Below are positions 19,846 to 27,254 of a stretch of 64,000 nucleotides of DNA, piece by piece (within the stretch, counting starts at the first letter, position 1; each line of letters starts with the position of its first letter). The position numbers and the translations under genes were made by a program. The stretch covers positions 1-64,000 of the forward strand of contig REBU01000078.1 in NCBI GenBank assembly GCA_007692585.1, written 5' to 3'. The notes under the pieces are model-generated. The model did not search any database, had not been told where the DNA came from, and saw only the letters and a program-made list of their open reading frames with translations. The stretch is from Paracoccaceae bacterium (GTDB lineage Bacteria > Pseudomonadota > Alphaproteobacteria > Rhodobacterales > Rhodobacteraceae).

Positions 19846-20229
19846 ATGCTTCAAGAGTTCAGAGAGTTCATATCCCGCGGAAATGCCATGGACATGGCAG
19901 TAGGGATCATCATCGGCGCGGCATTCACAGCCATTGTGACCTCGCTGGTAGATGATCTGGTCAATCCGCTGATCGGCATTTTTGTCGGCGGCATAGATTT
20001 TGGTGGCATCAGCTTCGGACTTGGCGAAGCGCAATTCATGGTCGGCAATTTCGTCAACGCGCTGATCAAGTTCCTGATCATTTCTTTCGTCGTGTTTATG
20101 CTGGTGCGGACGGTCAACAAGCTGTCGAGACTTGGTCGAAGCCAGCCTGCCCCGGTAGAGGAGGCTCCCGCCGGACCGACCCAGGAAGAATTGCTGATGG
20201 AAATCCGCGACGCCTTGCGCGCCCGCTGA
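19846..20229 (+). CDS. mscL: Large-conductance mechanosensitive channel MscL
   Basis: MscL opens under membrane tension and releases solutes on osmotic downshock. The 127-residue product has the family pattern: an amphipathic N-terminal helix (MLQEFREFISRGNAMDMAVG), TM1 with GIIIGAAFTAIVTSLVDDL, a periplasmic loop, TM2 around residues 70-90, and a charged C-terminal helix bundle (EELLMEIRDALRAR). The ATG at 19846 has AGAGGA upstream and fits the family start. A strong hairpin follows the gene. Confidence 0.97.
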   Translation: MLQEFREFISRGNAMDMAVGIIIGAAFTAIVTSLVDDLVNPLIGIFVGGIDFGGISFGLGEAQFMVGNFVNALIKFLIISFVVFMLVRTVNKLSRLGRSQPAPVEEAPAGPTQEELLMEIRDALRAR

Positions 20230-20254
20230 TCCTCAGATCCATCTAACTGCTCCG

Positions 20255-20283
20255 CGCCGCCCCCTGTCCTGCGGGGGGCGGCG
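20255..20283. terminator. Hairpin between convergent mscL and lrp-type gene
   Basis: CGCCGCCCCC at 20255-20264 pairs perfectly over ten bases with GGGGGCGGCG at 20274-20283, with a nine-base loop. No T tract follows on either side. The position between two converging stops suggests a shared, bidirectional transcription end. Confidence 0.65.
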
Positions 20284-20285
20284 TG

Positions 20286-20744
20286 TCAGATATCAAGCGC
20301 AGTGGTCTTCACCACGGTGCGCAATGCAAAAGAAGATTGCATCTGCGCGACGCCCGGCAAACGGCTGAGGTAGCGGCGATGAATACGGGCGAAATCTTCC
20401 GTGTCCGCGGCGATGATCTTCAGCAGATAATCCGCACTGCCCGCCATCAGGTGACATTCCAGCACATCGGGCACGCGCGCCACTTCGCGCTCGAACGCAT
20501 CGAGGATGTCGTCGCGCTGCCCCGAGAGGCTGATTTCGACAAAGACCACAGTGGGCCGGCCGATGCGCTTGGGGTCCAAAAGAGCCACATAATCGGCGAT
20601 GATCCCATCGGCTTCCAGCCGTTGCACCCTCCTGTGACAGGCCGAAGGCGAGAGATTGACCATTTCAGCCAGTTCCGCATTGGTGACACGGCCCTGCTTT
20701 TGCAGGACACGCAGAATGCGGCGATCTGTAGCGTCTAGCTGCAT
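20286..20744 (-). CDS. Lrp/AsnC family transcriptional regulator
   Basis: This encodes 152 residues. The N-terminal helix-turn-helix is typical: LDATDRRILRVLQKQGRVTN, then ELAEMVNLSPSACHRRVQRLE. The C-terminal RAM ligand-binding domain includes DVLECHLMAGSADYLLKI. It is divergent from alanine dehydrogenase, the usual place of AldR-like activators that respond to alanine, so it probably controls that gene. The ATG at 20744 lies inside the palindrome GCTGCAATGCAGC (20738-20750), an unusual overlap of a likely operator with a start codon. Confidence 0.9.
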   Translation of the reverse strand: MQLDATDRRILRVLQKQGRVTNAELAEMVNLSPSACHRRVQRLEADGIIADYVALLDPKRIGRPTVVFVEISLSGQRDDILDAFEREVARVPDVLECHLMAGSADYLLKIIAADTEDFARIHRRYLSRLPGVAQMQSSFALRTVVKTTALDI

Positions 20745-20750
20745 TGCAGC
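20738..20750. promoter_or_regulatory. PhaR-type palindrome GCTGCATTGCAGC, copy 1
   Basis: The 13-mer is palindromic except for its centre and fits CTGC-N3-GCAG, the site pattern reported for the polyhydroxyalkanoate regulator PhaR in Rhodobacter and Paracoccus. It covers the start codon of the Lrp-type gene. Two further exact copies (other orientation of the centre) are at 30295 and 58303. Confidence 0.5.
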
Positions 20751-20779
20751 GCAACTTTCTTCGATAGAATCGGATTTTT

Positions 20780-20818
20780 ACGCAAGGCTACGCTACTCAT
20801 TGCGTCAAAAGAGTGCAA
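20780..20818. promoter_or_regulatory. TTGC/GCAA inverted repeats between lrp-type gene and ald
   Basis: ACGCAA at 20780-20785 is the exact inverse of TTGCGT at 20800-20805. TTGC at 20800-20803 also pairs with GCAA at 20815-20818 across 11 bases. Three half sites lie in the 142-bp divergent region, as expected for a multimeric Lrp-type regulator acting on its neighbour. Confidence 0.5.
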
Positions 20819-20886
20819 ACTTTCAAGAATTCCGCGCGCTCGATGCAATATCATCGACCCAATGCGCAACAGGAAAGGATAGCCTC

Positions 20887-22005
20887 ATGCTGATCGGATG
20901 CCCCAGAGAGATCAAACCGCAGGAGTTTCGCGTGGGCCTGACCCCCAACGCGGCCTATGAGGCCATCCTGCGCGGCCATGAGGTGATTGTCGAGCAAGGG
21001 GCCGGGATCGGCTCTGGCTTCGCGGATGAGGATTACATCAAGATCGGTGCGCAGATCGTTGATACTGCAGCGGAAGTCTTTGCGCGCGCCGATATGGTCG
21101 TCAAGGTGAAGGAACCGCAGGCGGTCGAGCGCAGCCAGTTGCGCGCGGATCAGATCCTGTTCACCTATCTGCATTTGGCCCCCGACCCCGACCAGACGCG
21201 CGACCTGCTCACTTCTGGCGTGACGGCTATCGCGTATGAAACGGTCACTGACCGCGCCGGTGGGCTGCCCCTGCTCGCGCCCATGTCCGAAGTTGCAGGA
21301 CGGCTTGCGCCGCAGATGGGCGCTTGGGCGCTGCAGAAGGCCAATGGCGGGCGCGGTGTGCTGATGGGCGGTGTGCCCGGTGTGCGGCCTGCGAATGTCA
21401 CCATCATCGGCGGTGGCGTAGTCGGCACGGCGGCGGCGCGGGTCGCGGTCGGCATGGGGGCGAATGTGACCATTCTGGACCGCTCTATTGCGCGGATGTC
21501 TTATCTTGACGATATTTTCCATGGCCGATTGACGACGCAATTTTCCGACGCGGGTGCCATCGCGGACCTGATCACGCGGGCGGATATGGTGATTGGGGCA
21601 GTGCTGATCCCCGGAGCAGCCGCGCCCAAGCTAATCTCGCGCGCACAGTTGGAGACGATGCAGCCCGGCGCCGTGCTCGTCGATGTGGCGATCGATCAGG
21701 GCGGCTGTTTTGAGACGTCGCGTGCCACGACCCATGCCGATCCGGTCTATGAGATCGATAATGTGCTGCATTACTGCGTCGCCAACATGCCCGGTGCCGT
21801 GGCGCGGACCTCGACGATTGCCCTCGGGAACGCGACGATGCCCTTCATGCTGGCGCTGGCCAGCAAAGGGTGGCGCAAGGCCTGTGAGGACGATGTGCAT
21901 CTGCTGGCGGGTCTGAACACCCATGCGGGCCATCTGACCCATGCGGCAGTCGGCGCAGCGCTGGGACTTGACAGCATCCCGGCCAGCAAAGCGCTGGCAC
22001 TCTGA
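20887..22005 (+). CDS. ald: Alanine dehydrogenase
   Basis: This encodes 372 residues. The enzyme interconverts L-alanine and pyruvate plus ammonia with NAD. The N-terminus MLIGCPREIKPQEFRVGLTP is typical, with the catalytic-domain VKVKEPQ segment near residue 75 and the HLAP motif near 95. The NAD-binding Rossmann loop is GGGVVGTAAARVAVGMGA near residue 175. The C-terminal THAGHLTHAAVGAALGL is also characteristic. The ATG at 20887 has AGGA upstream. The divergent Lrp-type gene and TTGC/GCAA repeats suggest alanine-responsive control. A hairpin follows the stop. Confidence 0.97.
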   Translation: MLIGCPREIKPQEFRVGLTPNAAYEAILRGHEVIVEQGAGIGSGFADEDYIKIGAQIVDTAAEVFARADMVVKVKEPQAVERSQLRADQILFTYLHLAPDPDQTRDLLTSGVTAIAYETVTDRAGGLPLLAPMSEVAGRLAPQMGAWALQKANGGRGVLMGGVPGVRPANVTIIGGGVVGTAAARVAVGMGANVTILDRSIARMSYLDDIFHGRLTTQFSDAGAIADLITRADMVIGAVLIPGAAAPKLISRAQLETMQPGAVLVDVAIDQGGCFETSRATTHADPVYEIDNVLHYCVANMPGAVARTSTIALGNATMPFMLALASKGWRKACEDDVHLLAGLNTHAGHLTHAAVGAALGLDSIPASKALAL

Positions 22006-22014
22006 TCCCCTGAA

Positions 22015-22045
22015 CGGCCCGGACAAAGCTGTTTCGGGCCGGTTT
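22015..22045 (+). terminator. Probable terminator of ald
   Basis: CGGCCCG (22015-22021) pairs with CGGGCCG (22035-22041) around a 13-base loop and is followed by GTTT. It begins ten bases after the ald stop. Confidence 0.6.
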
Positions 22046-22061
22046 AACGGCAATTAATAAC

Positions 22062-22077
22062 ATTCAAACCTTGCAAT
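22062..22077. promoter_or_regulatory. Candidate operator of the sulfur operon
   Basis: ATTC, eight bases, then CAAT lies in an AT-rich stretch 52 bases before the ETHE1-like gene. From memory, the persulfide sensor SqrR/BigR of Rhodobacter recognises ATTC-N8-GAAT; this differs by one base. The AT-rich run continues to about 22097 with a second imperfect inverted repeat (GCAATAT to ATATGC). No bigR/sqrR gene is adjacent. Confidence 0.3.
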
Positions 22078-22128
22078 ATGTATTTATCTGGTTATATGCT
22101 GCTCCAGACAGAATGATGGAGTTGCCAG

Positions 22129-22992
22129 ATGAACCCCGAAATCACCGCTTTCTTTGACGAAGAGACTTTCACCGTCACCTATGTGGTGCGTGATCCAAGC
22201 AGCAAAAAATGCGCGATTGTCGATTCCGTGCTGGATTTCGACTATGCCTCAGGGCGCACGGATACGCGCTCAGCGGATATGGTGGTCGATTTTGTGCGCG
22301 CGAATGGCCTCGAGGTCGAATGGCTGCTCGAAACCCATGTGCATGCCGACCACCTCTCGGCTGCGCCCTACATCCAGCAACAGCTCGGCGGCAAGATCGC
22401 GATTGGCGAGAATATCCGCATCGTGCAGGACACGTTCGGCAAGGTCTTCAACGAGGGCACCGAATTCCAGCGCGACGGCTCGCAATTCGACGCGCTGTTC
22501 AAGCACGGCGACAGCTTCCATATCGGGCAGATGCGCGGCGATGTGATGCATACGCCCGGCCATACGCCGGCTTGCCTGACCTATGTGATCGGCAACGCCG
22601 CTTTCGTCGGCGACACGCTGTTCATGCCTGATTTTGGCACGGCGCGCTGCGATTTTCCCGGTGGCTCGGCCGATACGATGTGGGATTCGGTGCAGAAGAT
22701 CCTGTCCCTGCCCGATGATACGCGCATCTTCGTGGGCCATGACTACAAAGCCGAAGGGCGCGAAACCTATGCATGGGAAACCACCGTGGGCGAGCAGAAG
22801 CGGCTGAACAAGCATGTCGGCGAAGGCAGATCGAAAGAAGATTTCGTCGCCGCCCGCAATGAGCGCGACGCGCAGCTCGGCATGCCGCGCCTGATCGTGC
22901 CGTCGCTGCAGGTCAATATGCGCGCAGGCCAGATGCCGCCTGCGGAAGAAAACGGTACGGTCTATCTGAAAGTGCCCGTCAACACACTCTGA
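22129..22992 (+). CDS. MBL-fold hydrolase, ETHE1/Blh-like persulfide dioxygenase
   Basis: This encodes 287 residues of the metallo-beta-lactamase fold. Metal ligands are visible in THVHADHLSA near residue 65, the HTPGHTPACLTY segment near 140, GDTLFMPDFGTARCDFPGG near 164 and FVGHDY near 203. The TARCDFPGG stretch is typical of ETHE1-like persulfide dioxygenases, which oxidise glutathione persulfide to sulfite. The genomic setting agrees: two YeeE/YedE half-transporters and a DUF442 sulfurtransferase follow on the same strand. In Blh proteins the DUF442 and hydrolase domains are fused; here they are separate genes. Confidence 0.85.
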   Translation: MNPEITAFFDEETFTVTYVVRDPSSKKCAIVDSVLDFDYASGRTDTRSADMVVDFVRANGLEVEWLLETHVHADHLSAAPYIQQQLGGKIAIGENIRIVQDTFGKVFNEGTEFQRDGSQFDALFKHGDSFHIGQMRGDVMHTPGHTPACLTYVIGNAAFVGDTLFMPDFGTARCDFPGGSADTMWDSVQKILSLPDDTRIFVGHDYKAEGRETYAWETTVGEQKRLNKHVGEGRSKEDFVAARNERDAQLGMPRLIVPSLQVNMRAGQMPPAEENGTVYLKVPVNTL

Positions 22993-23061
22993 GCTATCCC
23001 GCGACACCGACACAGGCGCGGCATGAGTATGCCGCGCCCTCTTGCGAACAGGACAAATGAC

Positions 23062-23493
23062 ATGATTGAAACTGACTGGATCTGGGGCCTCGTCGGGGGG
23101 CTGATGATCGGGGCCGCTGCGGCGGTCTATCTCTTGGGCAACGGGCGCGTCATGGGCGCCAGTGGCATCATCGGCGGGCTTGTGGACCGCTCCGGGCTGA
23201 GCACATGGGCTGAGCGGGTGGCGTTTCTCGCAGCGCTTGTGGTTGTGCCGGCCCTGATGCTGCCACTCTTCTCGGTCGAGATTTCGACCAACATCACCCC
23301 CAACCTCGCCGTGATCGTGACCGCGGGACTGCTTGTCGGCGTGGGGACGCGGCTTGCCAATGGCTGCACGTCCGGTCATGGCGTTTGCGGAATTTCGCGG
23401 TTTTCGCTGCGCGGGATCGTAGCGACTGTTTTCTATCTTCTGGCAGGCGGTATCGTGATGGTCCTGTTTCGCCATGTTTTGGGGGTAATCTGA
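23062..23493 (+). CDS. YeeE/YedE family membrane protein, first half
   Basis: This encodes 143 residues with about four membrane spans. The sulfur-transporter signature NGCTSGHGVCGISRFS is near residue 98, with its conserved cysteines. YeeE/YedE (TsuA-like) proteins carry thiosulfate or related sulfur compounds across the inner membrane. The protein is half of the usual length and pairs with the next gene, which supplies the other half. The ATG at 23062 has AGGA upstream and skips a weak upstream extension. The next gene overlaps by one base (TGATG). Confidence 0.88.
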   Translation: MIETDWIWGLVGGLMIGAAAAVYLLGNGRVMGASGIIGGLVDRSGLSTWAERVAFLAALVVVPALMLPLFSVEISTNITPNLAVIVTAGLLVGVGTRLANGCTSGHGVCGISRFSLRGIVATVFYLLAGGIVMVLFRHVLGVI

Positions 23494-23927
23494 TGCAACG
23501 TATTGTGATTGCGGCCATTTCAGGCGGTCTATTTGGCGCGGGGCTGCTGGTCTCGGGCATGACGGACACCAACAAGGTGCAAGGCTGGCTTGATGTTTTC
23601 GGCGCATGGGATCCGACGCTGGCCTTTGTGCTGGGTGGGGCGATCCTGCCTATGTTGCTGGCCTGGCATCTGACCACAAAGCGGGCAGCATCATTGGTGG
23701 GCGAGCCATTTCCGGCAAAGCCCGACCCGAAACTTGGCCACAACCTTGTCATCGGCTCTGTGCTCTTCGGCGCGGGCTGGGGGCTTGCAGGGCTCTGCCC
23801 TGGTCCTGCCATCGCCTCGCTCAGCTGGGGGGGGACCGGCGGGATCACCTTTATCCTTGCCATGATTGGCGGTATGGTTATTGCACAGCCCGTACGGGCG
23901 CAAATTGACCGGCTTGCTGCCGCCTGA
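23493..23927 (+). CDS. YeeE/YedE family membrane protein, second half (DUF6691-type)
   Basis: This encodes 144 residues with about four spans. The conserved GAGWGLAGLCPGPAI segment near residue 88 is the counterpart of the cysteine-containing motif in the first half. It overlaps the first half by one base, so both parts are probably made together and form one transporter for reduced sulfur. Its position after an ETHE1-like gene fits supply or removal of sulfur compounds. Confidence 0.87.
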   Translation: MQRIVIAAISGGLFGAGLLVSGMTDTNKVQGWLDVFGAWDPTLAFVLGGAILPMLLAWHLTTKRAASLVGEPFPAKPDPKLGHNLVIGSVLFGAGWGLAGLCPGPAIASLSWGGTGGITFILAMIGGMVIAQPVRAQIDRLAAA

Positions 23928-23942
23928 TTGGAGAGACTGACA

Positions 23943-24368
23943 ATGGATATTCGCCCCCTGACCGACAGCTATGCGGTCTCGCCACAGATCGCGTCCGAGG
24001 ATATGGCCGCGATTGCTCAGGCAGGGTTCAAGACAGTGATCTGCAATCGCCCGGACGGGGAAAACCCGCCCGAACTCCAGCAGGCCCCGCTGCGTGCAGC
24101 AGCCGAAGCGGCGGGATTGACCTTTCTGGTCAATCCGGTCGTGGGCGGTGCGATCACGATGGAAAATGTCCAGGGTCAGGCTCAGGCACTCGAAGGCAGC
24201 ACAGGGCCTGTGCTGGCTTATTGCGCTTCCGGTAACCGCTCGTCGATTGTCTGGGCGCTGTCGCAAGCTGGAAAAAGGCCGACCGATGAGTTGATTGCCC
24301 TGCCCGCCCGGCATGGCTACACGCTTGAACCCTTCCGCGAGATGATTGATCAACTTGCCAAAGGCTGA
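23943..24368 (+). CDS. TIGR01244/DUF442 family sulfurtransferase or phosphatase
   Basis: This encodes 141 residues of the DUF442 (TIGR01244) family. The phosphatase-like loop LAYCASGNRSSIVWAL near residue 95 has the C-x5-R pattern, which in this family may act as a rhodanese-like active site. N-terminal DIRPLTDSYAVSPQI is also typical. In Blh proteins this domain is fused to an ETHE1-like hydrolase; both parts occur here in one operon, supporting a role in persulfide metabolism. The ATG at 23943 has GGAGAG upstream. Confidence 0.85.
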   Translation: MDIRPLTDSYAVSPQIASEDMAAIAQAGFKTVICNRPDGENPPELQQAPLRAAAEAAGLTFLVNPVVGGAITMENVQGQAQALEGSTGPVLAYCASGNRSSIVWALSQAGKRPTDELIALPARHGYTLEPFREMIDQLAKG

Positions 24369-24383
24369 GACTTCCCGCGCGAC

Positions 24384-25157
24384 TCAGGCGCTGAGCGCCC
24401 ATGGTTCGCGCGCCTTGGCCCATGCGCGCGCAGCCTCGCCAAAAGCCTCGAACAGCGGGCGCGACACAGGGTCGTGCGCCGCTTGCCATTCCGGATGCCA
24501 CTGCACCGACAAGGTAAACCCCCGCGCCGCCTCGACATAGAGTGCCTCGGGCGTGCCATCGGGCGCATGACCATCGATCACGATTCGTGCGCCTGCGGTT
24601 TTGACTCCCTGACCGTGCAATGTGTTGGTCAGCACCTCCCGCGCGCCCATCAGGCGGTGAAACACGCCGCCCTCGCGGAAACTGACCTTGTGGCGTAGCG
24701 CAAATTTCTCGTCGAGCGTGCCGTCAGGCGGCATGCGGTGGTTCATGCGCCCCGGAAGATCGCGTATCTCGGGGTAAAGCGTGCCACCCATCGCGACATT
24801 CACCTCCTGAAATCCGCGGCAGACCCCAAGAAAGGGCTGGCCCCGCTCGACACATGCGCGGACCAGCGGGAGCGAAATCGCATCGCGGGCGCGATCAAAC
24901 GCTCCATGCGCAGGGGTCTCGGCTTCGCCGTATTCTTCCGGATGGACATTCGGTCTTCCGCCCGTCAGCAAAAAGCCGTCGCAAACCTCAACCAGTTCAG
25001 CAACAGAGACCAGACGCGGGTCCGATGGGATCAGCAGCGGAAGGCAGCCTGCGACCTCGGCCACAGCCTCGGAATTCATCGCCCCCCCGGCATGGGCGGG
25101 GTATTCATCATTGATCAGATGTGCATTCCCGATAATTCCTACGACTGGTCTTCGCAT
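24384..25157 (-). CDS. Class I glutamine amidotransferase, gamma-glutamyl-GABA hydrolase family
   Basis: This encodes 257 residues of the PuuD-like peptidase C26 family. The nucleophile elbow is FLGVCRGFQEVNVAMGG near residue 110, and the catalytic His-Glu pair is in VQWHPEWQ near 228. The TLYPEIRDLPGRMNH stretch is typical of this family. Members hydrolyse gamma-glutamyl amides such as gamma-glutamyl-GABA in putrescine breakdown. No polyamine gene is nearby, so the true substrate is open. The start at 25157 (MRRPVVGIIGN) matches the family; the frame upstream to 25241 does not. Confidence 0.85.
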   Translation of the reverse strand: MRRPVVGIIGNAHLINDEYPAHAGGAMNSEAVAEVAGCLPLLIPSDPRLVSVAELVEVCDGFLLTGGRPNVHPEEYGEAETPAHGAFDRARDAISLPLVRACVERGQPFLGVCRGFQEVNVAMGGTLYPEIRDLPGRMNHRMPPDGTLDEKFALRHKVSFREGGVFHRLMGAREVLTNTLHGQGVKTAGARIVIDGHAPDGTPEALYVEAARGFTLSVQWHPEWQAAHDPVSRPLFEAFGEAARAWAKAREPWALSA

Positions 25158-25290
25158 GCGCCTGCCTGCCAAATGATATTGTTTCAGTCTAGCAAAGCTT
25201 TGCAAAAGGTCGAGACCCACCCTGCCCCGCGCGCAACACAAAGCAAAACGACCTGCTGGTACCGTGCGTTTTGCCCGATTGTCTAGCAGA

Positions 25291-25833
25291 TCACATTCGG
25301 CGGATATATGTCCAGGTCGGAACCGTCGAGCGGCGTGCGACCGAATACGCCTCAGCGTCGCCCAGATAGTCGAACCCCGCCTGCATCAAGACATGCGCCG
25401 AAGCCGGATTATCCTGAAACACCTCAGCAAAGAGAGTGCGGGACTTCTGCGGATTATGCATGATCACAGCACGCACAGCCTCCGAGGCATAACCGGCATT
25501 CCAGAAGGCCGGTGCGACCCAATAGCCGATCTGGCTTTGCTGGCGCTCCAGCGGTTTGAGCGACAAGAGCCCCACCAGGGTCGAAGTCCCGAAACCAGAT
25601 CCGTCAAGCGCCCAGACATCTTCGGTCCGCTCTGGCGCAGTGACCCGCTGAATGAAGTGTTCGGTCGCACTGGGTGGCAACGGATGTGGAATGCTTCGCG
25701 TGCCCTCTGCGATCCGTGGGTCTCCCGCATAAAGTTCCAGAAGCGCCTGATCTGCGCGCTGCAAGGGCCGCAACACCAGCCGCGGCGTCGTCAGGATCGG
25801 CTGATCGGCGCAGATCGGGTTATCAATATTCAT
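25291..25833 (-). CDS. GNAT family N-acetyltransferase
   Basis: This encodes 180 residues of the RimJ/RimL-like GNAT type. The N-terminal ILTTPRLVLRPLQRADQ is the common first strand and helix. The acetyl-CoA-binding part is GYWVAPAFWNAGYASEAVRAVI near residue 105, in which the usual RxxGxA loop appears as FWNAGYASEA. The substrate cannot be told. The ATG at 25833 has GAGGAG upstream. It lies between the amidotransferase and the rpmA terminator. Confidence 0.85.
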   Translation of the reverse strand: MNIDNPICADQPILTTPRLVLRPLQRADQALLELYAGDPRIAEGTRSIPHPLPPSATEHFIQRVTAPERTEDVWALDGSGFGTSTLVGLLSLKPLERQQSQIGYWVAPAFWNAGYASEAVRAVIMHNPQKSRTLFAEVFQDNPASAHVLMQAGFDYLGDAEAYSVARRSTVPTWTYIRRM

Positions 25834-25924
25834 GCTCACTCCTCGTTCAAGCCTGGGCCTGCTCCCTGTCGCGAAACCTCCCTGACACCGCCACTTCCCC
25901 CACAGCAGAGTCCGAGAAAGCAGA

Positions 25925-25948
25925 CAGGGCCGGCTTTCGCCGACCCTG
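25925..25948 (-). terminator. Terminator after rplU-rpmA
   Basis: On the minus strand CAGGGTCGGC pairs with GCCGGCCCTG over ten bases with one wobble, closed by a GAAA tetraloop. It begins 27 bases after the rpmA stop. The following sequence TCTGCTTTCT is T-rich. Confidence 0.7.
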
Positions 25949-25974
25949 CCTACATGCGAAATGTAAAACTTCGG

Positions 25975-26244
25975 CTACTCTGCGGCTGTTTCAAGCGGCA
26001 TGATCGACACGAAACTGCGCCCCTTCAGCCCCTTGGTGAACACCACACGGCCTTCTTCAAGAGCGAAAAGCGTGTGATCACGCCCCATGCCCACGCCTGC
26101 GCCGGCCCAATGCTTGGTGCCGCGCTGACGCACGATGATATTGCCGGGGATGGCGTGCTGGCCACCATAGAGCTTCACGCCAAGGCGACGACCCGCTGAG
26201 TCGCGCCCGTTGCGGGATGAACCGCCTGCTTTCTTGTGTGCCAT
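25975..26244 (-). CDS. rpmA: 50S ribosomal protein L27
   Basis: L27 is a component of the large ribosomal subunit near the peptidyl-transferase centre. The 89-residue product starts [16 protein letters not shown] and contains [19 protein letters not shown], both universal in the family. It follows rplU by six bases, the standard order. Confidence 0.98.
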   Translation of the reverse strand: MAHKKAGGSSRNGRDSAGRRLGVKLYGGQHAIPGNIIVRQRGTKHWAGAGVGMGRDHTLFALEEGRVVFTKGLKGRSFVSIMPLETAAE

Positions 26245-26250
26245 GAGGGG

Positions 26251-26943
26251 TTACTCCTTCTCGGCTGCGAATTGTTTGGCCTGGTCGATCCAGCCATCAC
26301 GCTCGATGCGACCCTTGAACGACAATTGGTCATCCATATAAGTAATCTCGGACGGAGTCCAAGCTGCAACCTGGTCAAAATGGAATACACCATTTTCGTG
26401 CAACAGCCCTTCGAGCTTGGGGCCAACACCTGAGATCTTTTTCAGATCATCGGGCTGACCATCACGCGCTTCCGTCAGCAGGTTGGCAGGACGTGTCCCC
26501 TCGACGGCGGCAGCTTCGGGCTTGGCGGACTTGGCGGATTTCGGCGCCTTCGCAGGAGCCGCAGCTTCAACTACGAAACCCGATACAGACCCGGTGCCGA
26601 TCGCAGCCTTCACACCTGTCGCGTCAGCACCGGATGCGAGAATATCCGTTACCTTGACCAGCGTCAGCTTCTGACGGTGACCCTTGGTACGCTGCGAGCT
26701 GTGCTTGCGGCGGCGCTTGACATAGTGAATGACTTTGTCGGCCTTGATCTGATCGATCACTTCAGCCTGAACGCCTGCACCTTCGATGATGGGCGCGCCG
26801 ATCACCGGGCTGTCACCGCCCAGCATCAGAATTTCATTGAACTGGACCGTTTCGCCAGCTTGGGCCGCAATACGCTCGACACGCAGCAGGTCACCTGCCT
26901 GAACGCGATATTGCTTGCCACCAGTCTTGAGGACCGCAAACAT
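26251..26943 (-). CDS. rplU: 50S ribosomal protein L21 with long C-terminal extension
   Basis: The first 100 residues are L21 (MFAVLKTGGKQYRV, later HYVKRRRKHSSQRTKGHRQK). The typical length is about 103, yet this protein has 230 residues. The extra 125 contain an Ala/Lys/Pro linker (about 135-155) and a C-terminal module with DDLKKISGVGPKLEGLLHE, a helix-hairpin-helix-like GVGPKLE motif also seen at the ends of other alphaproteobacterial proteins, followed by FDQVAAWTPSEITYMDDQL. The extension is common in Rhodobacterales. It might contact RNA or DNA, which is inference. A promoter is proposed at 27084-27112. Confidence 0.95.
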   Translation of the reverse strand: MFAVLKTGGKQYRVQAGDLLRVERIAAQAGETVQFNEILMLGGDSPVIGAPIIEGAGVQAEVIDQIKADKVIHYVKRRRKHSSQRTKGHRQKLTLVKVTDILASGADATGVKAAIGTGSVSGFVVEAAAPAKAPKSAKSAKPEAAAVEGTRPANLLTEARDGQPDDLKKISGVGPKLEGLLHENGVFHFDQVAAWTPSEITYMDDQLSFKGRIERDGWIDQAKQFAAEKE

Positions 26944-27083
26944 GGGTCTTTCCTTCTTTTCTCTGCCGCGCCCTGTGGCCCCTGCATCATCGCGCAGGCG
27001 TTTGGTGCTCTCGGGCAGCGTGTCCGTGCATCGCCGGACAAATGCTGAATACCGCGCAGACCGGATGCCCGAACGGAGCCGTC

Positions 27084-27112
27084 CCTATGCGCGAAAGCTG
27101 CGTAGCTGTCAA
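27084..27112 (-). promoter_or_regulatory. Sigma70-type promoter of rplU-rpmA
   Basis: On the minus strand TTGACA (27112-27107), a 17-base spacer and CATAGG (27089-27084) form a near-consensus promoter. It would give a leader of about 135 bases before rplU, long enough for leader regulation. Confidence 0.55.
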
Positions 27113-27188
27113 CCCGAGCTGGCGGTCAAACGCTGACTTGCACACAGGAAAACATGTGGGTCCGCAGACAACACATGGCACCGGAACG

Positions 27189-27220
27189 CTGCAAGCCGCC
27201 TGTGACAGGGCGGCTTGCAG
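27189..27220 (-). terminator. Perfect 12-bp stem-loop after hemY-like gene
   Basis: CTGCAAGCCGCC (27189-27200) pairs perfectly with GGCGGCTTGCAG (27209-27220) around an eight-base loop. It lies 35 bases after the hemY-like stop on the minus strand. No T tract follows, so termination may need Rho or the hairpin may protect the 3' end. Confidence 0.55.
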
Positions 27221-27254
27221 GTCTTATCCGACAAGGAAGCACCGAAGCGCGTCC

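Larger units (their letters stand above)
26944..27254. other. Gap between rplU and hemY-like gene
   Basis: This 311-bp stretch holds no convincing gene. It contains the proposed rplU promoter (27084-27112) with a leader of about 135 bases and the perfect 12-bp hairpin at 27189-27220. Short frames in it have no ribosome binding sites or family similarity that I recognise. Confidence 0.6.

Noticed and set aside
22270..23607. 445-residue minus-strand frame across the sulfur operon
   Set aside because: It opposes the ETHE1-like and YeeE genes and is a high-GC shadow.
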